From assembly GCF_000359745.1 (NCBI RefSeq), contig NZ_AQHN01000088.1:113283-177282 (forward strand): a stretch of 64,000 nt of DNA, written 5' to 3'. Position 1 is the stretch's first letter. Every line of letters starts with the position of its first letter. Below the pieces are notes generated by a model that was not told the origin of the DNA, did not search any database, and saw nothing but the letters and a program-made list of their open reading frames with translations. This document shows, in pieces, positions 25,105-32,648 of this stretch. The position numbers and the translations under genes were made by a program. This DNA comes from Rhizobium freirei PRF 81. Its GTDB lineage: Bacteria > Pseudomonadota > Alphaproteobacteria > Rhizobiales > Rhizobiaceae.

Positions 25105-25123
25105 GGCCGGAATCGAACCGGCC
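25105..25123. repeat. Hairpin resembling a tRNA T-arm between convergent genes
   Basis: GGCCGG-AATCGAA-CCGGCC, a 6-bp stem with a 7-nt loop. Read on the - strand the loop is TTCGATT and the flanks resemble the 3' end of a tRNA, ending CCAACCCCA, but no matching 5' half or correct acceptor length exists. It may be a bidirectional terminator between the sigma gene and ftsZ, or the remnant of an integration site. Confidence 0.35.
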
Positions 25124-25146
25124 TGAACCGATCGCTCAGGTATCCG

Positions 25147-26154
25147 TTACTGCCAGTCCACACCGACCCGCTCGGGCTGGCTAGCGGGTGCTGCGACACC
25201 ATCCAAACCGGTTGCAACGACCGACACCCGGAAAACCCCATCGAGGTTTCTGTCGAAGATCGCTCCGACAACAATATCGGCGTCAGTGAGAACTTCGTCC
25301 CTTATGCGGCTTGCGGCCTCGTCCACCTCAAACAGCGTCATGTCCGTTCCGCCGGAAATGGAGATCAGCACACCTCGCGCGCCCTTCATGCTCATGTCAT
25401 CCAGAAGCGGGTTGGCGACGGCAGCCTCCGCCGCCTTCAGGGCGCGGCCCGGTCCCGACGCTTCGCCCGTTCCCATCATGGCCCGACCCATTCCACGCAT
25501 GACGGTTTTGACGTCGGCAAAATCGAGGTTGATGAGGCCCTCCTTAACGATCAGATCCGTGATGCAGCTCACGCCGGCATAGAGGACCCTGTCCGCCGTC
25601 ACGAAAGCATTGGCGAAGGTGGTGGTCGCGTCTGCAATACGAAACAAGTTCTGATTGGGAATGACGATGACCGTATCCGCACTTTCGCGAAGCCGCTCGA
25701 TACCTTCATCGGCGGTGCGCATGCGACGGTTGCCTTCGAAGGTAAAGGGTTTGGTGACGACGCCGACCGTCAGAATGCCTGCCTGCCGCGCGACCTTGGC
25801 TATAACCGGAGCGGCGCCTGTCCCCGTACCGCCACCCATTCCGGCAGTGATGAAGCACATATGCGTCCCGTGAAGATGATCCATGATCTCATCGATGGTT
25901 TCCTCGGCCGCCGCGCGGCCGATATCCGGCAAGGAGCCGGCGCCGAGACCTTCCGTTACCTGCGCCCCAAGTTGAATGCGCCTGGTCGCTTTCGATGTCG
26001 CGAGCGCCTGAGCATCCGTATTGGCCGCGATGAATTCGACGCCCTGGAGCTTTTCGGCAATCATGTTGTTGATTGCGTTGCCGCCGCCGCCGCCAACGCC
26101 CACGATGGAAATCTTGGGGATCACCCCAGATATGGGCGTGCGGATGTCGGTCAT
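25147..26154 (-). CDS. ftsZ: Short FtsZ (FtsZ2-type), lacking the linker and C-terminal peptide
   Basis: 335-residue tubulin-like GTPase. Seen: ISIVGVGGGGGNAINNM at the N-terminus, GAGSLPDIGRAAAEE, the signature ITAGMGGGTGTGAAP near residue 103, IVIPNQNLFR and the T7-loop-like NLDFADVKTVM. The protein ends soon after the core domain (FRVSVVATGLDG). It therefore lacks the long disordered linker and FtsA-binding peptide of the main alphaproteobacterial FtsZ (~550-590 residues). This is the FtsZ2 layout known in Sinorhizobium, a non-essential paralogue. The start at 26154 has GGAG 6 nt upstream; an in-frame ATG at 26166 is also possible. It is not within a dcw cluster. Confidence 0.9.
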   Translation of the reverse strand: MTDIRTPISGVIPKISIVGVGGGGGNAINNMIAEKLQGVEFIAANTDAQALATSKATRRIQLGAQVTEGLGAGSLPDIGRAAAEETIDEIMDHLHGTHMCFITAGMGGGTGTGAAPVIAKVARQAGILTVGVVTKPFTFEGNRRMRTADEGIERLRESADTVIVIPNQNLFRIADATTTFANAFVTADRVLYAGVSCITDLIVKEGLINLDFADVKTVMRGMGRAMMGTGEASGPGRALKAAEAAVANPLLDDMSMKGARGVLISISGGTDMTLFEVDEAASRIRDEVLTDADIVVGAIFDRNLDGVFRVSVVATGLDGVAAPASQPERVGVDWQ

Positions 26155-26467
26155 GAAGAACTCCATTGGATCAAGTCACTCTCAAACGGGATCGCTTGCG
26201 GCCTCCCAGAATAGAGACCTTGGCGATTCGCTGAACATAGGGATCTTACCGGGGAACATGTGCGCATTGCGGCACCGGCCGGCTTCCCTCCACAATTTAA
26301 TGAGCAATGAGCTTGAGGGGATCCCACGATATGACCCGCATCTGGAAATCTGTGGCGATGAGATAGTCGATCACCGGCCAAGGCTACAGTGGGTCCTACC
26401 TCGTTTACATCGTTGGCGTCGTCGCCTAGTGGTGGCTGAAAGCCATAGAATGAGCAGGTGAGCGACC
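26155..26467. other. Intergenic region upstream of ftsZ2, with a possible gene remnant
   Basis: It should contain the - strand ftsZ promoter and the + strand promoter for the next gene. Near 26380-26430 a + frame reads ITGQGYSGSYLVYIVGVVA then stop, like the end of a small membrane protein, but no intact start connects to it. Nothing else is supportable. Confidence 0.35.
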
Positions 26468-27076
26468 ATGTTGATCAAGCAAAGCGACTACCATCGGATT
26501 TATCGGGTCATCAATAGCCTGGTCGTCAACGAAAATAGCAATCCCGCCGTCGCCAGCATGTACTTCAGCACATTCGGCGCCTTCATCCTCGAACAGCACT
26601 ACAAGATCAGAGCCACGCCCAAGGGCGGTCTTGCCGCATACAATTTCGGAGGGACGGTTCTGCTTTTCGCAGACCACCGCGAAGACGGTTACGTGACCGG
26701 TGCCGGCGACAATTTTCATTGCTGGGTGGAAGCTGATGGCTGGGCGATCGATTTCATGGCGCCAGCCTTTGCCGAAACCGCGCGCGAGCTTGGAATAGCG
26801 TCGAAGATGTTCCAGCGTCCGCTGACAGCAATGGCTCCATCCATCAACGATCTCAGCGGTTCAGGCGATTTCTTCTATCAGTCCGAACCGGCGGCGATGG
26901 CCCGACGCTTCGCAGACTGGCACAAGCACGCTGTGATCGGCGACCTTGCCGGCATCGCCTCCAACTGGTTCCGAAAATCTCCCAAACAGATGCAGCCTTC
27001 GATATCCGTCAACGACCGGCAAGGGAAACTCAGAGACCTCCCCCTTACCGGCAGCTCGCTTATCGGCGCATGGTGA
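26468..27076 (+). CDS. Hypothetical protein, possibly DUF2026-like
   Basis: 202 residues, no signal peptide. The central GDNFHCWVEADGWAIDFMAP segment resembles the His/Asp half of papain-like or transglutaminase-fold proteins (H-x-W-V-E ... D-G-W-x-I-D). No separate catalytic cysteine is obvious upstream, only the Cys next to that His. I recall a DUF2026 family of this length but cannot confirm membership. The ribosome-binding site AGGTGAG precedes the ATG. It stands alone between ftsZ2 and a convergent small operon, and composition is like the neighbours. Confidence 0.6.
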   Translation: MLIKQSDYHRIYRVINSLVVNENSNPAVASMYFSTFGAFILEQHYKIRATPKGGLAAYNFGGTVLLFADHREDGYVTGAGDNFHCWVEADGWAIDFMAPAFAETARELGIASKMFQRPLTAMAPSINDLSGSGDFFYQSEPAAMARRFADWHKHAVIGDLAGIASNWFRKSPKQMQPSISVNDRQGKLRDLPLTGSSLIGAW

Positions 27077-27079
27077 GCC

Positions 27080-27388
27080 TTATGATTTGCGAACCGGGAT
27101 CGGCCTGAAGCCCAGCACGAAATCAACGACCTTCGATGATGACATTTCGCAGGGCTTGAGAGCAGGCTTTGCGCCTGCAAGCACATAAAGATTGAAGCTG
27201 ACTATGTCGGCCCCGCCAAGCTCTTCACCATAGAGCCAGATCCGCTTGCCGTCGGCCGACCGCTTCACGGTCGCGCTCCAGGGGCGTCCCTGAAAGCGTC
27301 CTTCGATGTAACCGTCGGGCAGCCGGGCAAGAGCGTGTTCGAATTCCGGGAATTCGTCGACTAACGGGTCCCTTTCCTCGCTCGTCAT
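27080..27388 (-). CDS. Small hypothetical protein (102 aa)
   Basis: Reads MTSEERDPLVDEFPEFEHAL..., with a central RLPDGYIEGRFQGRPWSATVKRS strand-rich stretch and a C-terminal KPCEMSSSKVVDFVLGF. No signal peptide or membrane segment. The start at 27388 is preferred because it forms a TGATG overlap with the stop of the upstream Cys-rich gene; an ATG five codons earlier is also in frame. The two genes form a tight pair, probably made together. Family not recognised. Confidence 0.55.
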   Translation of the reverse strand: MTSEERDPLVDEFPEFEHALARLPDGYIEGRFQGRPWSATVKRSADGKRIWLYGEELGGADIVSFNLYVLAGAKPALKPCEMSSSKVVDFVLGFRPIPVRKS

Positions 27389-27564
27389 CACGGTGCGAGG
27401 CATTCGTCACATATGCCGCAGCCATCGTCGTCCATTCTCGCCGCCGAGCGCATCCTTCGACAGCAAAGACATGTTTTGGTGTCTGCGCAGGTCTCCTCGA
27501 CACGCTCGGGCGGAAGGATCTCCATATGCAGGTCGGGAAGCGGGTCGGAAGCGAAATGGCCCAT
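27388..27564 (-). CDS. Small cysteine-rich protein, possible zinc ribbon (58 aa)
   Basis: MGHFASDPLPDLHMEILPPE is followed by a Cys-dense half: ETCADTKTCLCCRRM and CGICDECLAP, seven cysteines in the last ~33 residues. The spacing CLCC ... CGICDEC suits a zinc-binding ribbon or knuckle. GGAG lies 6 nt upstream of the ATG. It overlaps the downstream gene by a TGATG. The small size and coupling suggest a regulatory or metal-binding accessory, but no function is assigned. Confidence 0.5.
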   Translation of the reverse strand: MGHFASDPLPDLHMEILPPERVEETCADTKTCLCCRRMRSAARMDDDGCGICDECLAP

Positions 27565-27783
27565 ATCAAGGCTCCATGGCGGGGACTGATAAGAGATAGT
27601 GAGCTTCGGACGCATAGCAAGGTGGCGCTTGCGGCATACATTGGCCGCATGCGTTGCATGAGGCGATTTGTCCAAGTCTCCACCAGCGAGACGCAGAGCC
27701 GGTTTGATATCGCCGTCAATGGTGGTATGTTCTGCATTTGTTTCGTTGTCGGCGATTGAAGGCCCTGTTGAACATGCAGTTTG

Positions 27784-28896
27784 ATGACTGAGATCGCCAT
27801 GAACGATATGAGCTCGAGCCCCGTCCGGAAGATCATCCATGTGGATATGGATGCCTTCTATGCATCGGTCGAACAGCGAGACAACCCCGAACTGCGCGGC
27901 AAGCCGCTTGCGGTCGGCGGCTCCGCGGCGCGTGGCGTAGTGGCAGCGGCAAGCTACGAGGCCCGCGCTTTCGGCGTTCATTCGGCCATGCCGTCTGTCA
28001 CGGCGAAACGGAAATGCCCGGACCTGATCTTCGTGCCGCCTCGCTTCGATGTCTACAGGGCGGTGTCGCAGCAGATCCGCGAAATCTTTGCAGAATATAC
28101 GCCGCTGATCGAGCCGTTATCGCTCGACGAAGCCTATCTCGATGTCACGCAGAATCTCAAGGGCATGGAGATCGCCACCGAAATTGCACTGGAGATCCGG
28201 GCCAGGATCAAGCAAACCACCGGGCTCAATGCCTCGGCCGGCATCTCCTACAACAAATTCCTCGCCAAGATGGCAAGCGACCTGAACAAGCCCAACGGCC
28301 AGGCGGTGATCACGCCAAAGAACGGACCGGCCTTCGTCGAAACGCTTCCCGTCAAGAAATTCCATGGTGTCGGCCCGGCAACGGCCGAGCGCATGCGCAA
28401 ATACGGCATCGAAACCGGGCTCGATCTGAAGTCGAAGTCCCTCGCCTTCCTGCAGGAGCATTTCGGAAAGGCGGGAGCATATTTCTACGGCATCGCGCGC
28501 GGCATCGACGAGCGTCAGGTGAAAGCCGATCGGGTCCGGAAATCCGTGGGCGCGGAGGATACATTTGTCGAGGATATCGACGATCTCGCACTGGCGACGG
28601 CGGAGCTGCGACCGCTATCAGAGAAGGTCTGGCGCTACTGCGAGACCGGCGGCATCGGTGCCAAGACAGTGACCGTGAAGATCAAATATTCGGACTTCAC
28701 CCAAGCGACGCGCAGCCGGACAGGCCCCTTTCCGGCCGCCGATGTCGGCGAAGTTTTCGAGACGGCATCAGCGCTTCTAGCAACCGTCTACCCGTTCAAG
28801 CGCCCCGTGCGCCTGCTCGGCGTCACGCTCTCTTCCCTGACGAACGAAGAAGCCGACGATGATCAATCACAGCCCCAGCTCGATCTCGGTATCTGA
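27784..28896 (+). CDS. dinB: DNA polymerase IV (Y-family)
   Basis: 370-residue error-prone translesion polymerase. Catalytic acidic residues are in HVDMDAFYASVE near residue 17 and SLDEAYLDVT near 110, with the helix-hairpin-helix region FHGVGPATAERMRKYGI near 195. The C-terminus QPQLDLGI looks like a beta-clamp-binding motif. Starts at 27784 and 27799 are both possible; neither has a strong ribosome-binding site. It stands alone. Rhizobia often carry more than one dinB, the second frequently near imuA-dnaE2, which is not the case here. No LexA box was recognised in the upstream 200 bp. Confidence 0.93.
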   Translation: MTEIAMNDMSSSPVRKIIHVDMDAFYASVEQRDNPELRGKPLAVGGSAARGVVAAASYEARAFGVHSAMPSVTAKRKCPDLIFVPPRFDVYRAVSQQIREIFAEYTPLIEPLSLDEAYLDVTQNLKGMEIATEIALEIRARIKQTTGLNASAGISYNKFLAKMASDLNKPNGQAVITPKNGPAFVETLPVKKFHGVGPATAERMRKYGIETGLDLKSKSLAFLQEHFGKAGAYFYGIARGIDERQVKADRVRKSVGAEDTFVEDIDDLALATAELRPLSEKVWRYCETGGIGAKTVTVKIKYSDFTQATRSRTGPFPAADVGEVFETASALLATVYPFKRPVRLLGVTLSSLTNEEADDDQSQPQLDLGI

Positions 28897-29017
28897 GGAG
28901 CGGTCATGGGTCTGCCGCGGAACGAGATGCAGCGCTTCGATGCAAGCAGCCGCATTGCCGGGGGCGAAATTTCCGGCCGACAGCGGCGTGTTTTGACGCG
29001 TGCGGGGCGCCCCGCTT

Positions 29018-29734
29018 CTACAGGCCCTCTTCCCTGGCATAGGCTGTCAACAAGTCGGGAAAATCCTTCTCCGGCGTAGCCTTCAACAAGGCGCGCGTGG
29101 TGATGGCTTCGATATGATCGGTCATCAGGCTGCGCGCCTTGTCGCGGTCGGCCCGCGCGAGAGCGGCGATGAGCTCCCGGTGCTCGGAGACGGCGCAATC
29201 CGGGGAATGCGGGCGACCGTAGAGCGAGAGAATGAGCGACGAGCGCGAAACGAGCTCGGTGACATAGCGCAGGAGCACGTCATTCTCGGTCAGCGTGGCG
29301 AGCAGAACGTGAAATTCGCCGGAGAGCTGGATCGAAGTGGAGGCGTTGTTGACCCTTGCATTGTCTTCGGCATCGACATGGGCTTCGAGCCGCCGGATCT
29401 GCTGCGGCGTCAGTCTGCCGATCAGCGTCTCCACCACCATCGCCTCCAAGACGCTGCGCACGGCCAGGATGTTGCGACCGTCTTCGAGACTCGGCTGCGC
29501 GACGCAGGCGCCCTTGTGCGGGCGCTGCTCGATCAGGCCCTCACCGTTAAGCCGGGCGAGTGCCTGACGGACGATCGTGCGGCTGACGCCAAGCCGGTCG
29601 CCGATCGAATCCTCGGGAAGCTTCGTCCCCGCCGCCAGCGTCTGGTCGAGGATCGCCCGCTTCAAGGTGCGATAGACCGCATCAGATTTGGAGACCGCGG
29701 TTTTCGGTTTCTTATCACTGGAATTGAAAGCCAT
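29018..29734 (-). CDS. GntR-family transcriptional regulator (FadR subgroup, FCD domain)
   Basis: 238 residues: an N-terminal winged helix (VYRTLKRAILDQTLAAGTKLPEDSIGDRLGVSRTIVRQALARLNGEGLIEQRPHKGA) followed by an all-helical FCD effector domain with metal-site residues in SGEFHVLLA and SEHRELIAAL. The start at 29734 has GAGGA 6 nt upstream. It is the last - strand gene downstream of two amidohydrolase genes, separated by ~150 bp, so it may have its own promoter. Its likely target is the divergent 32490-32648 region with three GTATAC boxes. The effector is probably the substrate or product of the amidohydrolases. Confidence 0.9.
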   Translation of the reverse strand: MAFNSSDKKPKTAVSKSDAVYRTLKRAILDQTLAAGTKLPEDSIGDRLGVSRTIVRQALARLNGEGLIEQRPHKGACVAQPSLEDGRNILAVRSVLEAMVVETLIGRLTPQQIRRLEAHVDAEDNARVNNASTSIQLSGEFHVLLATLTENDVLLRYVTELVSRSSLILSLYGRPHSPDCAVSEHRELIAALARADRDKARSLMTDHIEAITTRALLKATPEKDFPDLLTAYAREEGL

Positions 29735-29887
29735 AATCGTCCTCAACTATGATATCCGAGGATGCGGCAAAGCAAGAATTTCACGCATCGCAGGAGGCAA
29801 GAACTTCTATCATCTCAACGATCACACAAAGTCCTGGCTCACCAGAAACATTCGCCCCGCAGAGGCGCGCGCCCGTGATGAGTGTCG

Positions 29888-31081
29888 CTAGCCGACATTT
29901 GGAAGCTTGCCGCTTGGAACGCCATCGCGCACCATAATGCGACCACGGCGAATGACGGTTCGCCGCTGCGGCGTCAACGCGACGGCCTCGGCAAGGGTTC
30001 TTGCCGGCACGAGCACCACGTCGCCGTGGCAACCGCTTGACAGACCGTAGTCCTCAAGAGCCATGCACTCGGCGCCGCCGAAAGTACAGATGCGTGCCGC
30101 CTCCGCCAGATCGACATCGTTGGTCATGCCGTTGCGCTGCGCGAGATATTTTGCTCTTTCCAGCATGTCGCCGTTGCCCCATGGCTCCCATGTGCCCTGG
30201 ATGCCGTCGGAGCCGGAGGCCATCACGATGCCGGCCTCGCGCATTGCCCGCAGCGGCAGAGCCGGTGCGGAGGGGCTGCCGACCGTCATGACGGCAATCT
30301 CTTCGGCGGCGAGCATGTCAATGAGCATCCGTTGTCTCGGTGCATCCAGCATGCCGAGGCAATAGGCATGACTCACCATGACTTTGCCCTGCATGGAAAG
30401 GGCACGGGTTCGCTCGGCGATGAGCTCGAGACAGAAAGCACCGAGCTCCCCGGGCTCGTGCAGATGGATATCGATCGGTTTTCCGTAACGGTCGGCGAGA
30501 GCGAAGATCGCATCCAGATGGCGCACCGGGTTGCGGTCGATGCTTGCCGGATCGATGCCGCCAACAATGTCGGCGCCGGCCTTCAACGCCGCCTCCATCA
30601 GGTCAAGCGTCCCCTCGCGCACCAGCATGCCGCTCTGCGGGAAGGCCACGACCTGGACGTCCACCAAGTCCCTGAATGCGTTGCGCGTCTCGATGACGCC
30701 CTCCACATTGGCGAGGCCGATTTCGGTATCGACATCGACATGGCTGCGAATGTGCAGCACGCCGAAGGCTAGCGTTTGCAGAATCTGTCGCGCCGACTGC
30801 CGGCGCGCGTCGATGCCCAGCTCTCGTTTCGCCTGCCGGTCGGCGATAATCCGCTCGTTGCGTGTCGGGCCGACGCGGTTCTCGAACCAGTCCATGCCGA
30901 CCAGAGTCTTATCGAGATGCGTGTGCGCCTCGACCAATCCGGGCAGCGCGACATAACCACTGCCATCGATCTCGACTGCAGGCTTTCCGGCCCGGCTGTC
31001 GGCAAAGCGGCCGTCCAGAATGTAAAGGTCCCTCGTCTCGCCGCCGAACGGCCTGACATTGCGAATGAGAATATCGTCCAT
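29888..31081 (-). CDS. Amidohydrolase (cytosine deaminase/AtzC-like)
   Basis: 397-residue metal-dependent hydrolase of the CodA/AtzC group. Metal ligands: HTHLDKT near residue 55, HIRSHVDVD near 115, DIHLHEPG near 200, VSHAYCLG near 235 and the Asp of SGSDGI near 285. These enzymes hydrolyse exocyclic amino or substituted-amino groups on N-heterocycles, or ring amides. ATG 31081 follows GGGAG by 8 nt and is preferred over an upstream ATG. It sits 40 bp behind a second, distinct amidohydrolase gene, pointing to two successive hydrolytic steps on an N-rich heterocycle imported by the divergent ABC system. Confidence 0.85.
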   Translation of the reverse strand: MDDILIRNVRPFGGETRDLYILDGRFADSRAGKPAVEIDGSGYVALPGLVEAHTHLDKTLVGMDWFENRVGPTRNERIIADRQAKRELGIDARRQSARQILQTLAFGVLHIRSHVDVDTEIGLANVEGVIETRNAFRDLVDVQVVAFPQSGMLVREGTLDLMEAALKAGADIVGGIDPASIDRNPVRHLDAIFALADRYGKPIDIHLHEPGELGAFCLELIAERTRALSMQGKVMVSHAYCLGMLDAPRQRMLIDMLAAEEIAVMTVGSPSAPALPLRAMREAGIVMASGSDGIQGTWEPWGNGDMLERAKYLAQRNGMTNDVDLAEAARICTFGGAECMALEDYGLSSGCHGDVVLVPARTLAEAVALTPQRRTVIRRGRIMVRDGVPSGKLPNVG

Positions 31082-31121
31082 GACCGCTGCTCCCATCAAT
31101 TGTAGCGATTGAAATACGCAT

Positions 31122-32489
31122 TTATGCGATATTTATCCGTTCCATCATCTGACGGAAGGCGCGCTCGGCGCGGCCGAGGATCGCGTCTTCATCGTGATGC
31201 ACGAGCCGTCGGGAGCGCATGAGGATCTGGCCGCCGACGATCGTCGTGTCGACATCCGCGCCGTTGGCGAAGCGGGCGAGCCGCTGGATCGGATTGGCCG
31301 GCGGCCAGAGATGCGGCTGACGCATGTTGACGAGGATGATGTCGGCGCGCTTGCCGACCTCGAGCGACCCGATTTCCTGGTCCATCGAGAGAGCACGCGC
31401 TCCTTCGATCGTCGCCATTTCCAGAAGCTGCATCGGCGGCAGAACGCTGTCATCCTGGAAATGCCGCGCGTGATAGCGATGTGCCTGGAACATATTGCGG
31501 AACATATCGAAGGGCCGGTCCGGCGCGGCGGCATCCGTGCCGAGCGATACGGTCACGCCGGCGGCCATCAACTCGGGCGCCGGGCAGCGGCCGAACACCG
31601 ACATCAGGGCGCTTGGATTGTGCGCCACCTTGGCGCCGGTGCGTTTCAAGACAGCAATGTCCTCGTCTGTCAGCTCGATGCAATGCGCCAGCAGCGAGCG
31701 ATGGTCGAACAGGTCAAGCCGTGCGGCATTCGCAGCAATCGAGCCTTCCCGGTGACCGTCCTGGATAATCGGCACATCCTTCTCGCGCGCAAGCTCCAGG
31801 GCCTGACGCGACAGGTCGTATACAGCGCCGTCTTCCAGCTCTCGCCTGTTGAATACAGGAAGCGAAAGTGCAACTCGCAAACGATCGTTGCGGCCTGCCC
31901 ATGCATCGATAAGTTCGGCGCATACGGACAATTGATGTACGGGATCAATGACAGAATCTGTATACGATCCTTTGGTGTGGCTCCGATACACATGCGTGAG
32001 GGTCGGCCGGTTCGGCCCGACGGCGAGGACTTCACGTAACCCCATGTCGGCAAGCGCGGCAAGATGCGCCTGTGCGGCTTCCGGGGTTTCGGTCCGCATG
32101 ATGTCGGGGCCGCCGCCAAACAACAGGGCTGCGGTGGTGGTGCCGCATCTGATGCGCTCGAATGCCGACAGTGCGGCCTCCGCCGCCCAGAATTCGACAT
32201 CCGTCGCCCGGGCATAAATCTGGCCGGTGATATCCATCCAGCGGTCTGAATCATCGCCTAACCCTTTGGTTAGCATATGTCCGGCATGTGCGTGTGTGTC
32301 GACAAGACCAGGCATCACCACCATGCCCGCGGCATCGACGCGCTCCGCCGCTTCGACAGTTTCCGGGTGTCGGTCGCCGACGGAAATAATGCGTCCGTTC
32401 TCGATCAGGACATGCCCTCTTTCAAGAATACGGCGATCCGCATCCATGGTCACGACCACGCCGTTCGTGATCAAAAGCGATTTCGTCAT
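31122..32489 (-). CDS. Amidohydrolase (TRZ/ATZ chlorohydrolase family)
   Basis: 455-residue cytoplasmic hydrolase like TrzA/AtzA, guanine deaminase or MTA/SAH deaminase. Metal ligands are seen in VDTHAHAGHM near residue 63, the histidine of IQDGHREGS, HCIELTDEDI and LGTDAAAPD near 302. The N-terminal LLITNGVVVTMDADRRILERG beta-sandwich strand and the C-terminal GSLEVGKRADIILV closure are family-typical. A strong GGGAGGAAG ribosome-binding site precedes ATG 32489. It is the first gene of the - strand unit and shares the divergent control region with the ABC importer. The exact substrate is not evident. Confidence 0.87.
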   Translation of the reverse strand: MTKSLLITNGVVVTMDADRRILERGHVLIENGRIISVGDRHPETVEAAERVDAAGMVVMPGLVDTHAHAGHMLTKGLGDDSDRWMDITGQIYARATDVEFWAAEAALSAFERIRCGTTTAALLFGGGPDIMRTETPEAAQAHLAALADMGLREVLAVGPNRPTLTHVYRSHTKGSYTDSVIDPVHQLSVCAELIDAWAGRNDRLRVALSLPVFNRRELEDGAVYDLSRQALELAREKDVPIIQDGHREGSIAANAARLDLFDHRSLLAHCIELTDEDIAVLKRTGAKVAHNPSALMSVFGRCPAPELMAAGVTVSLGTDAAAPDRPFDMFRNMFQAHRYHARHFQDDSVLPPMQLLEMATIEGARALSMDQEIGSLEVGKRADIILVNMRQPHLWPPANPIQRLARFANGADVDTTIVGGQILMRSRRLVHHDEDAILGRAERAFRQMMERINIA

Positions 32490-32577
32490 CCGGTCTTCCT
32501 CCCTCGACGGAATTGCGGGCCTTCCACAGCGAACTGTGAAATCGAACCCTCGCATCTTGAAACTGTGCACATCATAT

Positions 32578-32630
32578 GTATACTAAATATGGAGGAAAAT
32601 CGTATACGCTAAATTCGTTGCGATGTATAC
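32578..32630. promoter_or_regulatory. Three GTATAC operator boxes in the divergent control region
   Basis: The palindromic hexamer GTATAC occurs at 32578-32583, 32602-32607 and 32625-32630, spaced 24 and 23 bp, about two helical turns apart. They lie between the amidohydrolase start (32489, -) and the binding-protein start (32649, +). This regular array is a good candidate operator for the FadR-type GntR regulator at 29018-29734. Confidence 0.55.
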
Positions 32631-32648
32631 GTGAAACGGGAGGTTCAT

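Noticed and set aside
25090..25170. Complete tRNA gene on the - strand
   Set aside because: Only a T-arm-like hairpin fits; the acceptor would be too short and no D-arm or anticodon arm is present.
25060..26214. 384-codon open frame on + over ftsZ2
   Set aside because: Antisense shadow of a gene with a perfect tubulin signature.
32578..32630. CRISPR-like or other repeat array
   Set aside because: Only three 6-bp boxes with spacing that suits an operator; no longer repeat unit or spacers. No CRISPR array was seen anywhere in the window.
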